Source of the DNA: Bacteroidota bacterium
Lineage (GTDB): Bacteria; Bacteroidota; Bacteroidia; Bacteroidales; UBA12077
NCBI GenBank assembly: GCA_020444275.1
Contig: JAHLLG010000001.1
Span: 895,773 to 959,772 of the forward strand
Reading direction: 5' to 3'
Length of the DNA: 64,000 nucleotides
The notes beneath the pieces were generated by a model. It ran no database searches. It was not told the DNA's origin and saw only the letters and a list, made by a program, of their open reading frames with translations. The position numbers and the translations under genes are program-made. Below, one piece after another: positions 44,729 to 53,582 of the stretch (within the stretch, counting starts at the first letter, position 1; each line of letters begins with the position of its first letter).

Positions 44729-46231
44729 ATGAAAATCTTAAAATCAGCACAAATTAGAGATGTAGACGCTTATACAATAAAGCATGAACCCATTGAATCG
44801 ATTGATCTCATGGAACGTGCGGCTATGACAATTACCAATTGGATAAGCAAACATATACCAAATCAAAAAAGCCTAAAAATATTTGCCGGACCAGGAAATA
44901 ATGGAGGTGATGCGTTGGCCATAGCTCGACAGTTGACAGATTATAAAGTTGAGGTTTTTTTATTAAAAATTTCCAGTAAACTTTCTGCTGATTGCCAAAT
45001 CAACCTGGATAGATTAAAGGAATTAGGTATTAAAATCAATACTATTGAGAGCAAGGCTGATTTTCCTGAAATATATGAGAATGATTTAATTGTAGAGGGA
45101 TTGTTTGGTTCGGGATTAACCCGAAAACTAGAAGGACTACCTAAAGACCTGGTAATGCATTTAAACAATTCAGGAGCAGAAATTATATCCATTGATATTC
45201 CTTCGGGTTTGTATGGAGAAGATAATGCAGGAAATGATATTGATGCTATTGTTAAAGCAAGTTATACGTTAACTTTTCAGCTACCTAAACTTTCATTTTT
45301 ACTACCAGAAAACGAACCGTATGTTGGAAAATGGGAAGTTTTACCTATTGGCTTAAATGAAGAGTTTATAAATAAACAAGATTCGGATTATTATTATGTA
45401 ACCGGTGATTGGATCAAAGAAAATCTAAAAAATCGCTCAAAATTTTCGCATAAAGGAACCTACGGTCATGTTTTATTGATTGCCGGGAGCTATGGTAAAA
45501 TGGGAGCTGCAATATTAAGTGCTAAGGCCGCTCTGAGATCAGGTGCTGGTTTGGTTACCACACATCTTCCTAAAATAGGATATGAAATCATGCAAACAGC
45601 ACTTCCTGAGGCTATGATCAGTATCGACTGGTCGGATATTATTTTTACCAACATTCCTGATTCGGAAAACTATACTGCCATTGGAGTAGGGCCCGGAATT
45701 GGCACCAAGCAAAATACGCAAAAAGCGTTGGCTAGTTTATTGCAACATACAGAAAAATCTATGGTTATTGATGCGGATGGGTTAAACATTTTAGCCATGA
45801 ATAAGGAACTGCTTAAAAATATTCCCGAAAATAGCATTTTAACTCCGCATCCAAAAGAGTTTGAACGCTTGATTGGTAAAGCAACCAGTGGATTGGAGCG
45901 AGTAGAAGAACAAATCAATTTTTCCAAAAAATACAATGTATTTGTTGTGCTGAAAGGAGCGCATACCAGCATCACGTGTCCTGATGGAAAATGCTATTTT
46001 AATTCAACCGGAAACCCGGGAATGGCAACGGCCGGAAGTGGAGATGTACTAACCGGTATGATTCTTTCGTTACTAGGACAGGGGTATAATCCTAAAATGG
46101 CAGCAATAATTGGTGTATATTTACATGGATTATCGGGCGATTTAGCTTCTGAACTGAATGGTGAAGAGGCTCTTATTGCCTCAGATATCATCGAAAACAT
46201 TGGAATGGCATATAGTTATATAAAAGATTAA
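44729..46231 (+). CDS. nnr: Bifunctional NAD(P)HX epimerase / dehydratase
   Basis: 500 residues, a fusion of the YjeF_N epimerase domain (about 1-215) and the ADP-dependent NAD(P)HX dehydratase domain (about 225-495). It repairs hydrated NADH and NADPH: the first domain interconverts the epimers, the second dehydrates the S form with ADP. The epimerase loop AGPGNNGGDALAIAR and FGSGLTRK are clear; the dehydratase shows AGSYGKMGAAILSAK, IDADGLN and NPGMATAGSGDVLTGMI. It is monocistronic and divergent from the POT gene. Confidence 0.95.
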   Translation: MKILKSAQIRDVDAYTIKHEPIESIDLMERAAMTITNWISKHIPNQKSLKIFAGPGNNGGDALAIARQLTDYKVEVFLLKISSKLSADCQINLDRLKELGIKINTIESKADFPEIYENDLIVEGLFGSGLTRKLEGLPKDLVMHLNNSGAEIISIDIPSGLYGEDNAGNDIDAIVKASYTLTFQLPKLSFLLPENEPYVGKWEVLPIGLNEEFINKQDSDYYYVTGDWIKENLKNRSKFSHKGTYGHVLLIAGSYGKMGAAILSAKAALRSGAGLVTTHLPKIGYEIMQTALPEAMISIDWSDIIFTNIPDSENYTAIGVGPGIGTKQNTQKALASLLQHTEKSMVIDADGLNILAMNKELLKNIPENSILTPHPKEFERLIGKATSGLERVEEQINFSKKYNVFVVLKGAHTSITCPDGKCYFNSTGNPGMATAGSGDVLTGMILSLLGQGYNPKMAAIIGVYLHGLSGDLASELNGEEALIASDIIENIGMAYSYIKD

Positions 46232-46283
46232 TAAAAAAGGGTGGACTACAGCTCTTATATTTTTATGAGTTTGTCTGTAAAAT

Positions 46284-46381
46284 CTTTGTGGTTCTTTGTG
46301 CCTTCTTAGTGAGACTTTGTGGTAAAAATTAAATAATTAAACCACAAAGAACACGAAGTAGTCCCAAAGTTGCACTAAGAA
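46284..46381. repeat. Imperfect inverted repeat of CTTTGTGGT words
   Basis: Left arm 46284-46323 and right arm 46341-46381 are imperfect complements built from CTTTGTGGT/ACCACAAAG and CTTAGTG/CACTAAG. This type of array is widespread in intergenic DNA; the region can fold into a long hairpin. It occupies part of the 257-base gap before the DUF4831 gene. Confidence 0.5.
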
Positions 46382-46488
46382 AAATGTTAGTAAATTCTAA
46401 TATTTATTCATCTTTATGGATATCATTTCTGGAAAAATAAAAGGATTATAGTCCAATAAAATATAAATAGAATAAAATAAGTAATAAA

Positions 46489-47631
46489 ATGAAAAAAGTA
46501 TTAATCATATATTTGGCAATAATTTCACTATCGGCGTGTAAAACGACATCGGAAACAAGAACAACTAAAATTGATCACAACAGTTTACCAACTGAATCAG
46601 GAATTATTTATGCCTTGCCGCGCACCAATTTAACATTTACGGTAGAAGCTTCGAAAACCGAAATTATTCCGGGACCTTATTACGAGTACGCCGAAAAATA
46701 TATGGGATTAGAAAATGTTCCGGAAAAAGAGGAAACCAACTGGAGCATTACTAACATAGAAATAAATACTTATCAGGATATCGATCCGGAGCAGTATTAC
46801 ATGATAGAACCTTCCGGTAAAATGAACGTTAGTTTTAACAAGCTTTTTGAGAATGGGACTATATTGCCTGTAAATAAATCGATCGAATCCAATTTTCCCA
46901 ATGCATTTTACGGAAGCAATAACGCCAACAACGATATTGTATTTACCGATTTAAGTGTAACCAAATATGTGGGAAAAGAGAGAGTTACCTATTATAAACG
47001 GGTACAGCGCGATTCATTATTTGCCAAAGTTCCGGTAACAGAAACCCAAACGGTATATAAATCATTTGCTGAAAAAGCCGAAGAAGCGGCTAATTTTATT
47101 TTTACGATTCGCGAAAAGCGGGTGGAGCTGCTAACCGGAATGGCCGATTTTTATCCCGAAGGAAAAGCATTGGAAGTAGCACTGGAAGAACTCAATCGCT
47201 TGGAAAACGATTATTTGGCGCTCTTTATTGGAAAACGATTTACCTCACATTATAGTGCTACATTTGAGTTTACACCCACTGCACAAGAACTGGAACAACC
47301 CTATATCCTTTTCCGTTACAATGAAGAAAAGGGATTACTTGCTGCCAACGATTTAAGTGGCCGGCCAATAATTATTGAGTTAGAACAGATGAACCAAACC
47401 AAAAACCTTTCTTTTTTAATGGACGATAAGGTAAATCGCGAAGGTTTGGAATACAAAAACAAACTTTATTACCGCGTACCCGATGTGGTGCAGGTAAAAG
47501 TGTATGATGGTAACAGCATGCTGGCTTCAAGAAAAGTTGAGGTAGAGCAGTATGGTGAGGTACTGCTATTTCCTGCCATGTTCTTAATGGACCAGGAACA
47601 GTTTATTGAGTTTTACAGGGAAGAGGAATAA
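46489..47631 (+). CDS. DUF4831-family lipoprotein
   Basis: 380 residues. Lipobox LSAC (Cys17). The segments ESGIIYALPRTNLTFTVEASK and, further on, the FTPTAQELEQP region match the DUF4831 family of Bacteroidota envelope proteins, whose function is not known. The N-terminal part is beta-rich and a helical part lies near 190-240. It is a single gene with no functional clue from its neighbours. Confidence 0.8.
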   Translation: MKKVLIIYLAIISLSACKTTSETRTTKIDHNSLPTESGIIYALPRTNLTFTVEASKTEIIPGPYYEYAEKYMGLENVPEKEETNWSITNIEINTYQDIDPEQYYMIEPSGKMNVSFNKLFENGTILPVNKSIESNFPNAFYGSNNANNDIVFTDLSVTKYVGKERVTYYKRVQRDSLFAKVPVTETQTVYKSFAEKAEEAANFIFTIREKRVELLTGMADFYPEGKALEVALEELNRLENDYLALFIGKRFTSHYSATFEFTPTAQELEQPYILFRYNEEKGLLAANDLSGRPIIIELEQMNQTKNLSFLMDDKVNREGLEYKNKLYYRVPDVVQVKVYDGNSMLASRKVEVEQYGEVLLFPAMFLMDQEQFIEFYREEE

Positions 47632-47805
47632 GTCAAATTTCCAGGATCAAATTTTTCTAACACTTTGTTTTGTTCCATGATTTTGGTAATTTCATGGAAC
47701 AATAATTTTAAGTACACTTAAGTTTAGTGGTTATGTATACAAATTGTATTTGTTTTAGCTAGTTATATTGTTTTAATGCGCTAAAAAATTACTAAGTAAT
47801 AGATT

Positions 47806-48567
47806 ATGAGTTTATTAAATATGCTGATGAATATTAATATTGAAAGTACAAGTTTATATTTGGCAATTGCTCAGATAATTGCTGCTTTAACTGGATTATT
47901 TGCAATATTTGTTTTTCAACGTATTAATCAAATAAGAGACATAATTATTGGAGATGGTAAATCGCATCTGAGAAGAGAGAAGATTGATCATAAGGAAAAA
48001 CGTTATCGTAAAATTAATAGCTTGATTGAAAAAGAAAACAAATTTGGATTAAAGAGATTAGAAGATGCAATAGATAGAAAAAATCTATATGGTATAAAGG
48101 AAGCTATATATAAGTGTGACTATAGAGAATTGAAAGGAAGTAATTTTTTTCTGCAAAATAGAATAGAAGGAAATAGAGAAGAATATGATTTAACATACAT
48201 GAAAGGAGCAGTTCATGTAAAAAATACTGGTTATTTTCATAATGTACGACCACGGTTTGATAAGTCCCTGAAACAATTGCTTAGTTTGAAAAAAATATTG
48301 TTAGGATCAATTCTTTTTCTTTTTCTATTAATACTTTTTATTTTTTATGCGTTATTTGACTACAATTTATTTTCATGTTCTAAGACTATTTTATTTTATT
48401 CCACGTTGTTTTTGACATTACTTATAATTACTGTAATAGTATATTTGAGTTTATTCAGAAAAATGCCTCATGAGAAAGAAAAAAGAAAGGAATGTATACG
48501 AATAGATAAATTATTAAAACAAGAAATACCTGTAGGTTTAAAAAGAGAATGTCCTTATGACAATTAG
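47806..48567 (+). CDS. Membrane protein of unknown function
   Basis: 253 residues. One N-terminal helix (about 17-38), a basic cytoplasmic-type middle region (about 45-160, rich in Lys, Arg and Glu) and two C-terminal helices (about 166-190 and 197-220). I do not recognise a family. It is more AT-rich than its flanks and is followed by a region of different composition, which suggests an acquired gene. Start codon ATG at 47806; no Shine-Dalgarno sequence. Confidence 0.6.
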   Translation: MSLLNMLMNINIESTSLYLAIAQIIAALTGLFAIFVFQRINQIRDIIIGDGKSHLRREKIDHKEKRYRKINSLIEKENKFGLKRLEDAIDRKNLYGIKEAIYKCDYRELKGSNFFLQNRIEGNREEYDLTYMKGAVHVKNTGYFHNVRPRFDKSLKQLLSLKKILLGSILFLFLLILFIFYALFDYNLFSCSKTILFYSTLFLTLLIITVIVYLSLFRKMPHEKEKRKECIRIDKLLKQEIPVGLKRECPYDN

Positions 48568-48806
48568 TTAATTCAACAATAAAAACAATATTTTTAAAAT
48601 AAACTATAAATAAGAAAGCATAACATCGGTTGCGAGTATTTGCTCTCCATGATTGTGCGATCGCTTCGCTAAATTATTTGTGGTTTACTCACCACCTTCG
48701 TGAGGCTCCCGTTGGTCGGTTGATAAGTTTTGTATATATTTGTTTAAAGGTCATTCGCTCATTTTAAACAAAAAGACTGTTAGCATAAATAAATTTATTA
48801 TATTGT
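48568..48806. other. Intergenic region of different composition
   Basis: 239 bases between two plus-strand genes. The part from 48620 to 48725 is richer in GC than the flanking genes and contains short palindromes (GCGATCGC near 48658). A 7-bp inverted repeat GTTTAAA/TTTAAAC lies near 48742-48770. No gene, RNA or recombination site can be assigned. Confidence 0.4.
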
Positions 48807-50060
48807 ATGAAAATCAGATTGTTAGCAATTATTTTTATTGCTTTTTTTATTGGGAAAGCTTATTCTCAAGAAAATGCTCAAAAGGATTCAGTTAAAACAA
48901 CTTCATATTCATTCCTGATCATGGATAATCCACAGCAGCTCTATACTATGAGGCAATTTAATGAGAATTATTTAAGTGCATATAGGTTGGTTGTAAGAGG
49001 ACTTGATCATAATATTAAACCCTATTACAGTCTTTTAGTTCAATTTGCAGCAGGGATCATAACAATGCCTTTAACTCATGAAGAAGGCCATCGTTCTATA
49101 TTAACTGCAGAAAATATAGGCTCAGTTTCTCAACCTTATTTTAACAGCAAAGGGGCTGCATATGTAAAAGGGGTAAGAGACACAACTTTAATAGCTTTGC
49201 GTAATGCAAAATTGCCAACTTATATTCGACTGCATACAGCCGGACTTGAATCAGATTATATGCTAGTTCGTAGGATGGAAAATTATTCAGCTTTTGAAAA
49301 AGACGAATCAAATAAATATGTCATTGAATATGCTTATCGGAAACTGAGTCATTTTTACTATTATTTCTCAAGCTTAATTCCAAGCTTGGGTTTTGAACAT
49401 GATGAAGAAACTGATGAACTCGAAAGGGACATTGTTGGGCATGATGTTTATGGAGCTATTAGGCATTTGCACAGGCCAAACATGGAGTTTTACAGATATA
49501 CCAAATACGAAGATTTAACAAATGAAGAAGAAGATTTCGTAAAAAGAGTGGGGTATAGGTCTCTGTTAAATTTAATAACTCCCTTTGTGATAGGGAAAAA
49601 TAATTTTGAAGTAACTTCTAGTATAAATGCCAACTTTGGGTTTGGATATACTATGAGTCCTTTTGGAGACTTTATTGACGAAAATTTATGGCTATCTTTT
49701 CATGACAAATTAAATATACACACTTATTTTCGACAGTTTCAAAATCGGGATAACTGGTTCTATGGTGGAGGAATAAATTTGGTAGATTATCCTGTTCATG
49801 ATAAAGTAGTCTTAAACTTATCAGGTCATGTTTGGCAACAACCTCAAAATTTAGATTTTAATGCAAGTTCAGCTTTTTGGGGAGGTTCCGGAGATGCTAT
49901 GTTACGGTATAAGCTTATTAATAAAAGCAAAAACGAAAGCTTTGATTACCTGTCTTTTGATATTGGATTAGGCTATAAAACGTATGGATACCTTCCTGAA
50001 GAACTCTATTTTGACGAGACATTTAGTTTAAGATTTGGAACAACTTTGAGTTTAAAATAA
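48807..50060 (+). CDS. Exported protein with HEEGH motif, putative metallopeptidase
   Basis: 417 residues. Signal peptide (1-20, ending AYS). A hydrophobic segment (about 76-90) runs straight into HEEGH (91-95), a zinc-binding HExxH motif. A second conserved-looking segment LHTAGLESDYML (142-153) could supply the third ligand (Glu148 or Asp150). A hydrophobic stretch lies near 183-196. The C-terminal part (about 250-417) alternates in hydrophobicity and is rich in aromatic residues and glycine, as in an outer-membrane barrel. No family is recognised. A metallopeptidase role is inferred from the motif only. Confidence 0.65.
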   Translation: MKIRLLAIIFIAFFIGKAYSQENAQKDSVKTTSYSFLIMDNPQQLYTMRQFNENYLSAYRLVVRGLDHNIKPYYSLLVQFAAGIITMPLTHEEGHRSILTAENIGSVSQPYFNSKGAAYVKGVRDTTLIALRNAKLPTYIRLHTAGLESDYMLVRRMENYSAFEKDESNKYVIEYAYRKLSHFYYYFSSLIPSLGFEHDEETDELERDIVGHDVYGAIRHLHRPNMEFYRYTKYEDLTNEEEDFVKRVGYRSLLNLITPFVIGKNNFEVTSSINANFGFGYTMSPFGDFIDENLWLSFHDKLNIHTYFRQFQNRDNWFYGGGINLVDYPVHDKVVLNLSGHVWQQPQNLDFNASSAFWGGSGDAMLRYKLINKSKNESFDYLSFDIGLGYKTYGYLPEELYFDETFSLRFGTTLSLK

Positions 50061-50074
50061 TTTAAGAACCCATG

Positions 50075-50100
50075 TATCTCAGACGTCTCCGTCCGAGATA
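50075..50100. repeat. REP-like palindrome
   Basis: An 11-bp stem with one mismatch (50075-50085 with 50090-50100) and a TCTC loop; the core GACGTCTCCGTC stands out as GC-rich. It lies in the 58-base gap between two plus-strand genes. It may double as a terminator of the upstream gene. Confidence 0.5.
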
Positions 50101-50118
50101 AGTTATAAATACTAAAAC

Positions 50119-50370
50119 ATGCCCAAAAAAGAATTCGAACTAATACAAATATTTGCTGGTACCATACTGCAAGCCGAAATGGTAAAAAGTCTTTTACTGG
50201 ATGCCGGTATTGAAGCATTTTTAAAAGATGAACATATGGGAACCTGGTTTCCGTTTCAAACTGCGCCTGGAGCAGCCGGTTCGGTTAAAGTAGTAGTGTC
50301 AAATCTCGATTATGAAAAAGCAAAAGCTGTAGTCGACGAATATATTAAGAATATAAATACATCAGAATAA
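50119..50370 (+). CDS. DUF2007 putative signal-transducing protein
   Basis: 83 residues, full length for the small DUF2007 family. It has the pattern VFxGTxxQAEMVKSLLLDAGIEAFLKDEH followed by the glycine-rich turn and VKVVVSNLDYEKAKAVVDEY. The fold is ferredoxin-like (PII/ACT-like), soluble and cytoplasmic. The function is not established. A terminator follows directly. Confidence 0.82.
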   Translation: MPKKEFELIQIFAGTILQAEMVKSLLLDAGIEAFLKDEHMGTWFPFQTAPGAAGSVKVVVSNLDYEKAKAVVDEYIKNINTSE

Positions 50371-50381
50371 TCTACATGAAA

Positions 50382-50407
50382 AACCCCACAAAATCACTTG
50401 TGGGGTT
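50382..50407. terminator. Terminator between the DUF2007 and thioredoxin-like genes
   Basis: A perfect 10-bp stem (50382-50391 with 50398-50407) and a 6-base loop between converging genes; T-rich on the plus-strand side. Confidence 0.85.
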
Positions 50408-50429
50408 ACTTTTTAATATGTTATCAATA

Positions 50430-50963
50430 TTAATTCGTAGTATTCCCGCTAAACTTTTTTTGATACTCTTCAAAGCTCTGGGTTTTGAAAGCATCTTCGG
50501 CAAAAAACCTTAAAATGGGTTCTAAACGGTCCGGGGTATAATAACCAGGCACCGCTGTTAATAGCTGATTATTTTCATTTAAATATGCAACGGAAGGATA
50601 CGACATTTTTCCTTGCAATAATGCAACTGCCAGTTGATGCGGCGATCTGCTTCGTCCTCCTTCATTGATGAATTGCTGTCCTTCAAAATTTATAGTGTCT
50701 TTTGTTTCGGCATCGAAACGAACTGCATAATACTCTTCGTTTAGTATTTTGGCAATGGTTGGATCGGTAAATGTATTGGCTTCCATTTTTTTACACCATC
50801 CACACCAATCGGTATACACATCAATAAAAATTTTACGTTGCTCTTTTTTATTCAATTTCAGAGCTTCTTCAATCGTATACCACTTTACCTCGCTGCTCTG
50901 TGCTATAGTTTCCAGTGTAAATCCTATAGTAAGTAATGTAAAAAATAATATAACCTTCTTCAT
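50430..50963 (-). CDS. Periplasmic thioredoxin-like protein
   Basis: 177 residues. Signal peptide (about 1-21, ending IAQ), then a thioredoxin fold with the redox motif DWCGWCKKME (Cys at about 51 and 54). The segment TFTDPTIAKILNEEYYAVRFDAE is typical of the thioredoxin_7/DUF255-like branch that includes periplasmic disulfide reductases. The cis-proline loop is in SYPSVAYLNE. It probably reduces or isomerises disulfides in envelope proteins. It stands alone. Confidence 0.88.
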   Translation of the reverse strand: MKKVILFFTLLTIGFTLETIAQSSEVKWYTIEEALKLNKKEQRKIFIDVYTDWCGWCKKMEANTFTDPTIAKILNEEYYAVRFDAETKDTINFEGQQFINEGGRSRSPHQLAVALLQGKMSYPSVAYLNENNQLLTAVPGYYTPDRLEPILRFFAEDAFKTQSFEEYQKKFSGNTTN

Positions 50964-51273
50964 ATTTCAATATCTTGGTTCGGAATAAATATATACATAT
51001 TTTAATATGTAATTATAGAACGCAAATAAAAATGATTTGTTCTACAAATACAATTTTCGGTATAAAAACTTTACTATGTATGACGTATAAAATTGCAAAA
51101 AGTTATAGCTACTTGTTCTTTTTTTGTGTTAAGATTTGTTAAGAACAGGAATTAAACTGTATTGGCTTTTAGTAAGCCATTAAAATTTGCTAAATTTGAG
51201 CTTGCTAAATTTTAATTTAAACATTTTATTAAAATAATAGTCACAATTAAATAATAACATAAAATAAATAAAC
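50964..51273. other. Intergenic region before pepD
   Basis: 310 bases without a gene. A perfect -7 element TAAATTTG lies at 51191-51198, with no good -33 partner. A small hairpin TGGCTT-TTAGT-AAGCCA lies at 51163-51179. The rest is AT-rich sequence in which I see nothing further. Confidence 0.45.
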
Positions 51274-51280
51274 GGAGGAA
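51274..51280 (+). promoter_or_regulatory. Shine-Dalgarno site of pepD
   Basis: GGAGGAA, five bases before the ATG at 51286. A full Shine-Dalgarno sequence is unusual in this window, where other genes have only AT-rich leaders, and it fixes the start of pepD. Confidence 0.7.
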
Positions 51281-51285
51281 TACTA

Positions 51286-52743
51286 ATGAGTGAAATTCGA
51301 AATTTAGAACCTAAGTTGGTTTGGGATATATTTCAACAATTATGTGATATACCACGTCCATCGAAGAAAGAGCAAAAAGCTGTTGAATGGGCAAAGAAAT
51401 TTGGTGAAGATTTGGGTTTAGAAACCATCGTAGACGAAGTAGGTAATGTAATTATTAAAAAGCCTGCAACCAAAGGAATGGAAGATCGCAAAACGGTTGT
51501 TCTTCAGGGGCACTTAGATATGGTACCACAAAAGAATAGCGATATTGATCACGATTTTGAAAAAGATCCAATTCAGGCTTATGTTGATGGCGAATGGGTT
51601 ACAGCAAAAGATACTACCCTAGGTGCCGATAACGGAATTGGCGTTGCATCGGCTATGGCAGTTTTAAAATCTAATGATGTTGAGCATGGTCCGCTAGAGG
51701 TTCTTTTAACCATTGATGAAGAAACCGGAATGACAGGTGCAGAAAACCTAAAAGCCGGCTTGTTAAATGCCGATATCATGATTAATACGGATTCTGAAGA
51801 TGAAGGTGAATTGTATATTGGTTGTGCAGGTGGTATTGATACCAATGCAAAATTTTACTTTAAAGAAGAAGATGTTCCTGCAGATTCCACTGCTTTTAGA
51901 ATTGATGTAAAAGGTTTAAAAGGTGGTCACTCAGGAATGGATATTCCTTTAGGACGTGGAAATTCAAATAAAATATTAAACAGAATTTTATATGCTGTAA
52001 GTAAAGCAGCTGACCTTCGTTTAGCTGATATCCAGTCGGGAAGTTTGCGCAATGCAATACCGCGCGAAGGTTTTGCTTTGGTTACTGTTCCTACTGCTCA
52101 AATCGGCGAGTTTAAAACCATTATCGAAGAGCTTGTTCCGCTAATGAAAGCTGAACTTTCTGAAACCGAGCCAGGAATGGATGTTAAGTTTGCTGAAACC
52201 GATATGCCTGCCAAAGTTATGGACGAAAAAACAAGCAGTAACTTAATTAAGGCAATTTATGGTTTCCCAAATGGTGTTATGCGCATGAGCGACTCTATGG
52301 AAGGATTAGTTGAAACTTCTACCAACCTGGCAATTGTTAAAAAGAAAGATGGTTTTATTGAAGTAAGTTCATTACAGCGTAGTTCTGTTGATAGCGCAAA
52401 AGAAGATTTAGCGAATATGATTCGTTGCGTATTGGAATTGGCAGGAGCAGAGGTTGTTCACGAAGGTGCTTATCCGGGTTGGAAGCCAAACATTAAATCT
52501 CCAATTCTGAAAACTATGCAGGATGTATATGAAAAGAAATGGGGTAAAGTGCCGGAAATTAAGGCAATTCATGCCGGTTTAGAGTGCGGAATCATCATGG
52601 AAAATTATCCAAATTTAGATACTATTTCTTTTGGACCAACAATTCGTTATCCTCACTCTCCAGACGAAAAAGTGAATATTAAAACGGTAGGAATGTTCTA
52701 TGAATTTTTATTAGAAACGTTAAAGAGTATTCCAAAAAAATAA
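51286..52743 (+). CDS. pepD: Aminoacyl-histidine dipeptidase (M20C)
   Basis: 485 residues, the normal PepD length. It hydrolyses dipeptides such as carnosine-type Xaa-His in the cytoplasm, using two zinc ions. Metal ligands are visible in LQGHLDMVPQ, the bridging Asp in TLGADNGIGVA, the catalytic Glu pair in IDEEGMTG-like IDEETGMTGAE and the Asp of NTDSEDEGE; the late His is in SFGPTIRYPHSPDE. A lid domain (about 205-375) is inserted as in the family. It is a single gene with terminator downstream. Confidence 0.96.
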   Translation: MSEIRNLEPKLVWDIFQQLCDIPRPSKKEQKAVEWAKKFGEDLGLETIVDEVGNVIIKKPATKGMEDRKTVVLQGHLDMVPQKNSDIDHDFEKDPIQAYVDGEWVTAKDTTLGADNGIGVASAMAVLKSNDVEHGPLEVLLTIDEETGMTGAENLKAGLLNADIMINTDSEDEGELYIGCAGGIDTNAKFYFKEEDVPADSTAFRIDVKGLKGGHSGMDIPLGRGNSNKILNRILYAVSKAADLRLADIQSGSLRNAIPREGFALVTVPTAQIGEFKTIIEELVPLMKAELSETEPGMDVKFAETDMPAKVMDEKTSSNLIKAIYGFPNGVMRMSDSMEGLVETSTNLAIVKKKDGFIEVSSLQRSSVDSAKEDLANMIRCVLELAGAEVVHEGAYPGWKPNIKSPILKTMQDVYEKKWGKVPEIKAIHAGLECGIIMENYPNLDTISFGPTIRYPHSPDEKVNIKTVGMFYEFLLETLKSIPKK

Positions 52744-52763
52744 TATAAGCTTATTTTTATTTG

Positions 52764-52792
52764 AAAGGTGTTGCTTAGAAAGTAACACCTTT
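52764..52792 (+). terminator. Terminator of pepD
   Basis: A stem of AAAGGTGTT (52764-52772) with AACACCTTT (52784-52792), extended inward by about four more pairs, followed by a long T-run. Confidence 0.9.
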
Positions 52793-52859
52793 TTTTATGT
52801 CACGAATTTACATTGTTGTATATAATTTGTAAATTGGCTTTAAATCAAAAGCATAGATA

Positions 52860-53504
52860 ATGAAACGTAAAACCGTTGTTTTTCTATTACTGCTTTTTCT
52901 TTTAGGGTGTGGACCTTATATCTGGTTTAAAGTTCCGCAACCGCAAGGAAGAGAAAATTTAACAGCTTTTCCTGTCGAATTACAGGGAAAGTATTCATCT
53001 GTTGTTGACACGGTAATTATTCATATCGAGAAAGAAAGGATCATACGCGAATATCGTGAAAATTTATTGATGACTAAGGGTGAATTTCGGGAGGAAACAG
53101 GCGATTCTATTGCCGAAGATACGACGTTTACTTTTAGCGGTAATTGGCAGATTACAGTCAAATCTTTTGGTGATTCTGTTCAGATATTTTCAAAAAAAGA
53201 TGATGAACTTTTTCATATTTCTGAACGGCAGATTTTAAGAGAATATAAAGGATACTATTTCTTGAATTATAAAGACACGAATAATTTCTGGAAGGTTAAA
53301 ATTTTAGATCTTCAACAGGATTCTTTAGAATTTGATTTTATACTCAGTGATGATGACATGAGGCAAATACGAAATATTACCAAAGTTGAAGTTAAGAAGG
53401 ATTCAACCAGTGAGTCGTCAAAATATTATTTAAATCCAATGAGAAGAGAGTTACGAAAGATTCTGAGAAAGCGAAAACCTGGTGAAAAATATGTGAAATT
53501 ATAA
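52860..53504 (+). CDS. Lipoprotein of unknown function
   Basis: 214 residues. Lipobox LLGC (Cys17), then a beta-rich charged domain with alternating strands (VVDTVIIHIEKERIIREY, FTFSGNWQITVKSFGD). The C-terminus is strongly basic (RRELRKILRKRKPGEKY). No family is recognised. It is expected to be membrane-anchored in the envelope and is transcribed alone. Confidence 0.75.
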   Translation: MKRKTVVFLLLLFLLGCGPYIWFKVPQPQGRENLTAFPVELQGKYSSVVDTVIIHIEKERIIREYRENLLMTKGEFREETGDSIAEDTTFTFSGNWQITVKSFGDSVQIFSKKDDELFHISERQILREYKGYYFLNYKDTNNFWKVKILDLQQDSLEFDFILSDDDMRQIRNITKVEVKKDSTSESSKYYLNPMRRELRKILRKRKPGEKYVKL

Positions 53505-53532
53505 AAGCTGCCCTATAAAGAAGAGCAGCTTT
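53504..53532 (+). terminator. Weak terminator after the lipoprotein gene
   Basis: An 8-bp stem AAAGCTGC (53504-53511) with GCAGCTTT (53525-53532) and a 13-base loop; only a short T-run follows. Confidence 0.5.
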
Positions 53533-53582
53533 AACCTAAACCATGTTGTTTAACTTGAAATAAACAACCACCATAAAGCATC

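Noticed and set aside
48620-48790. A possible integron attC site
   Set aside because: A GTTAGC word and an AACATCGG word are present at the two ends, but the remaining core-site bases and the paired arms of attC are not, and no integrase gene is near.
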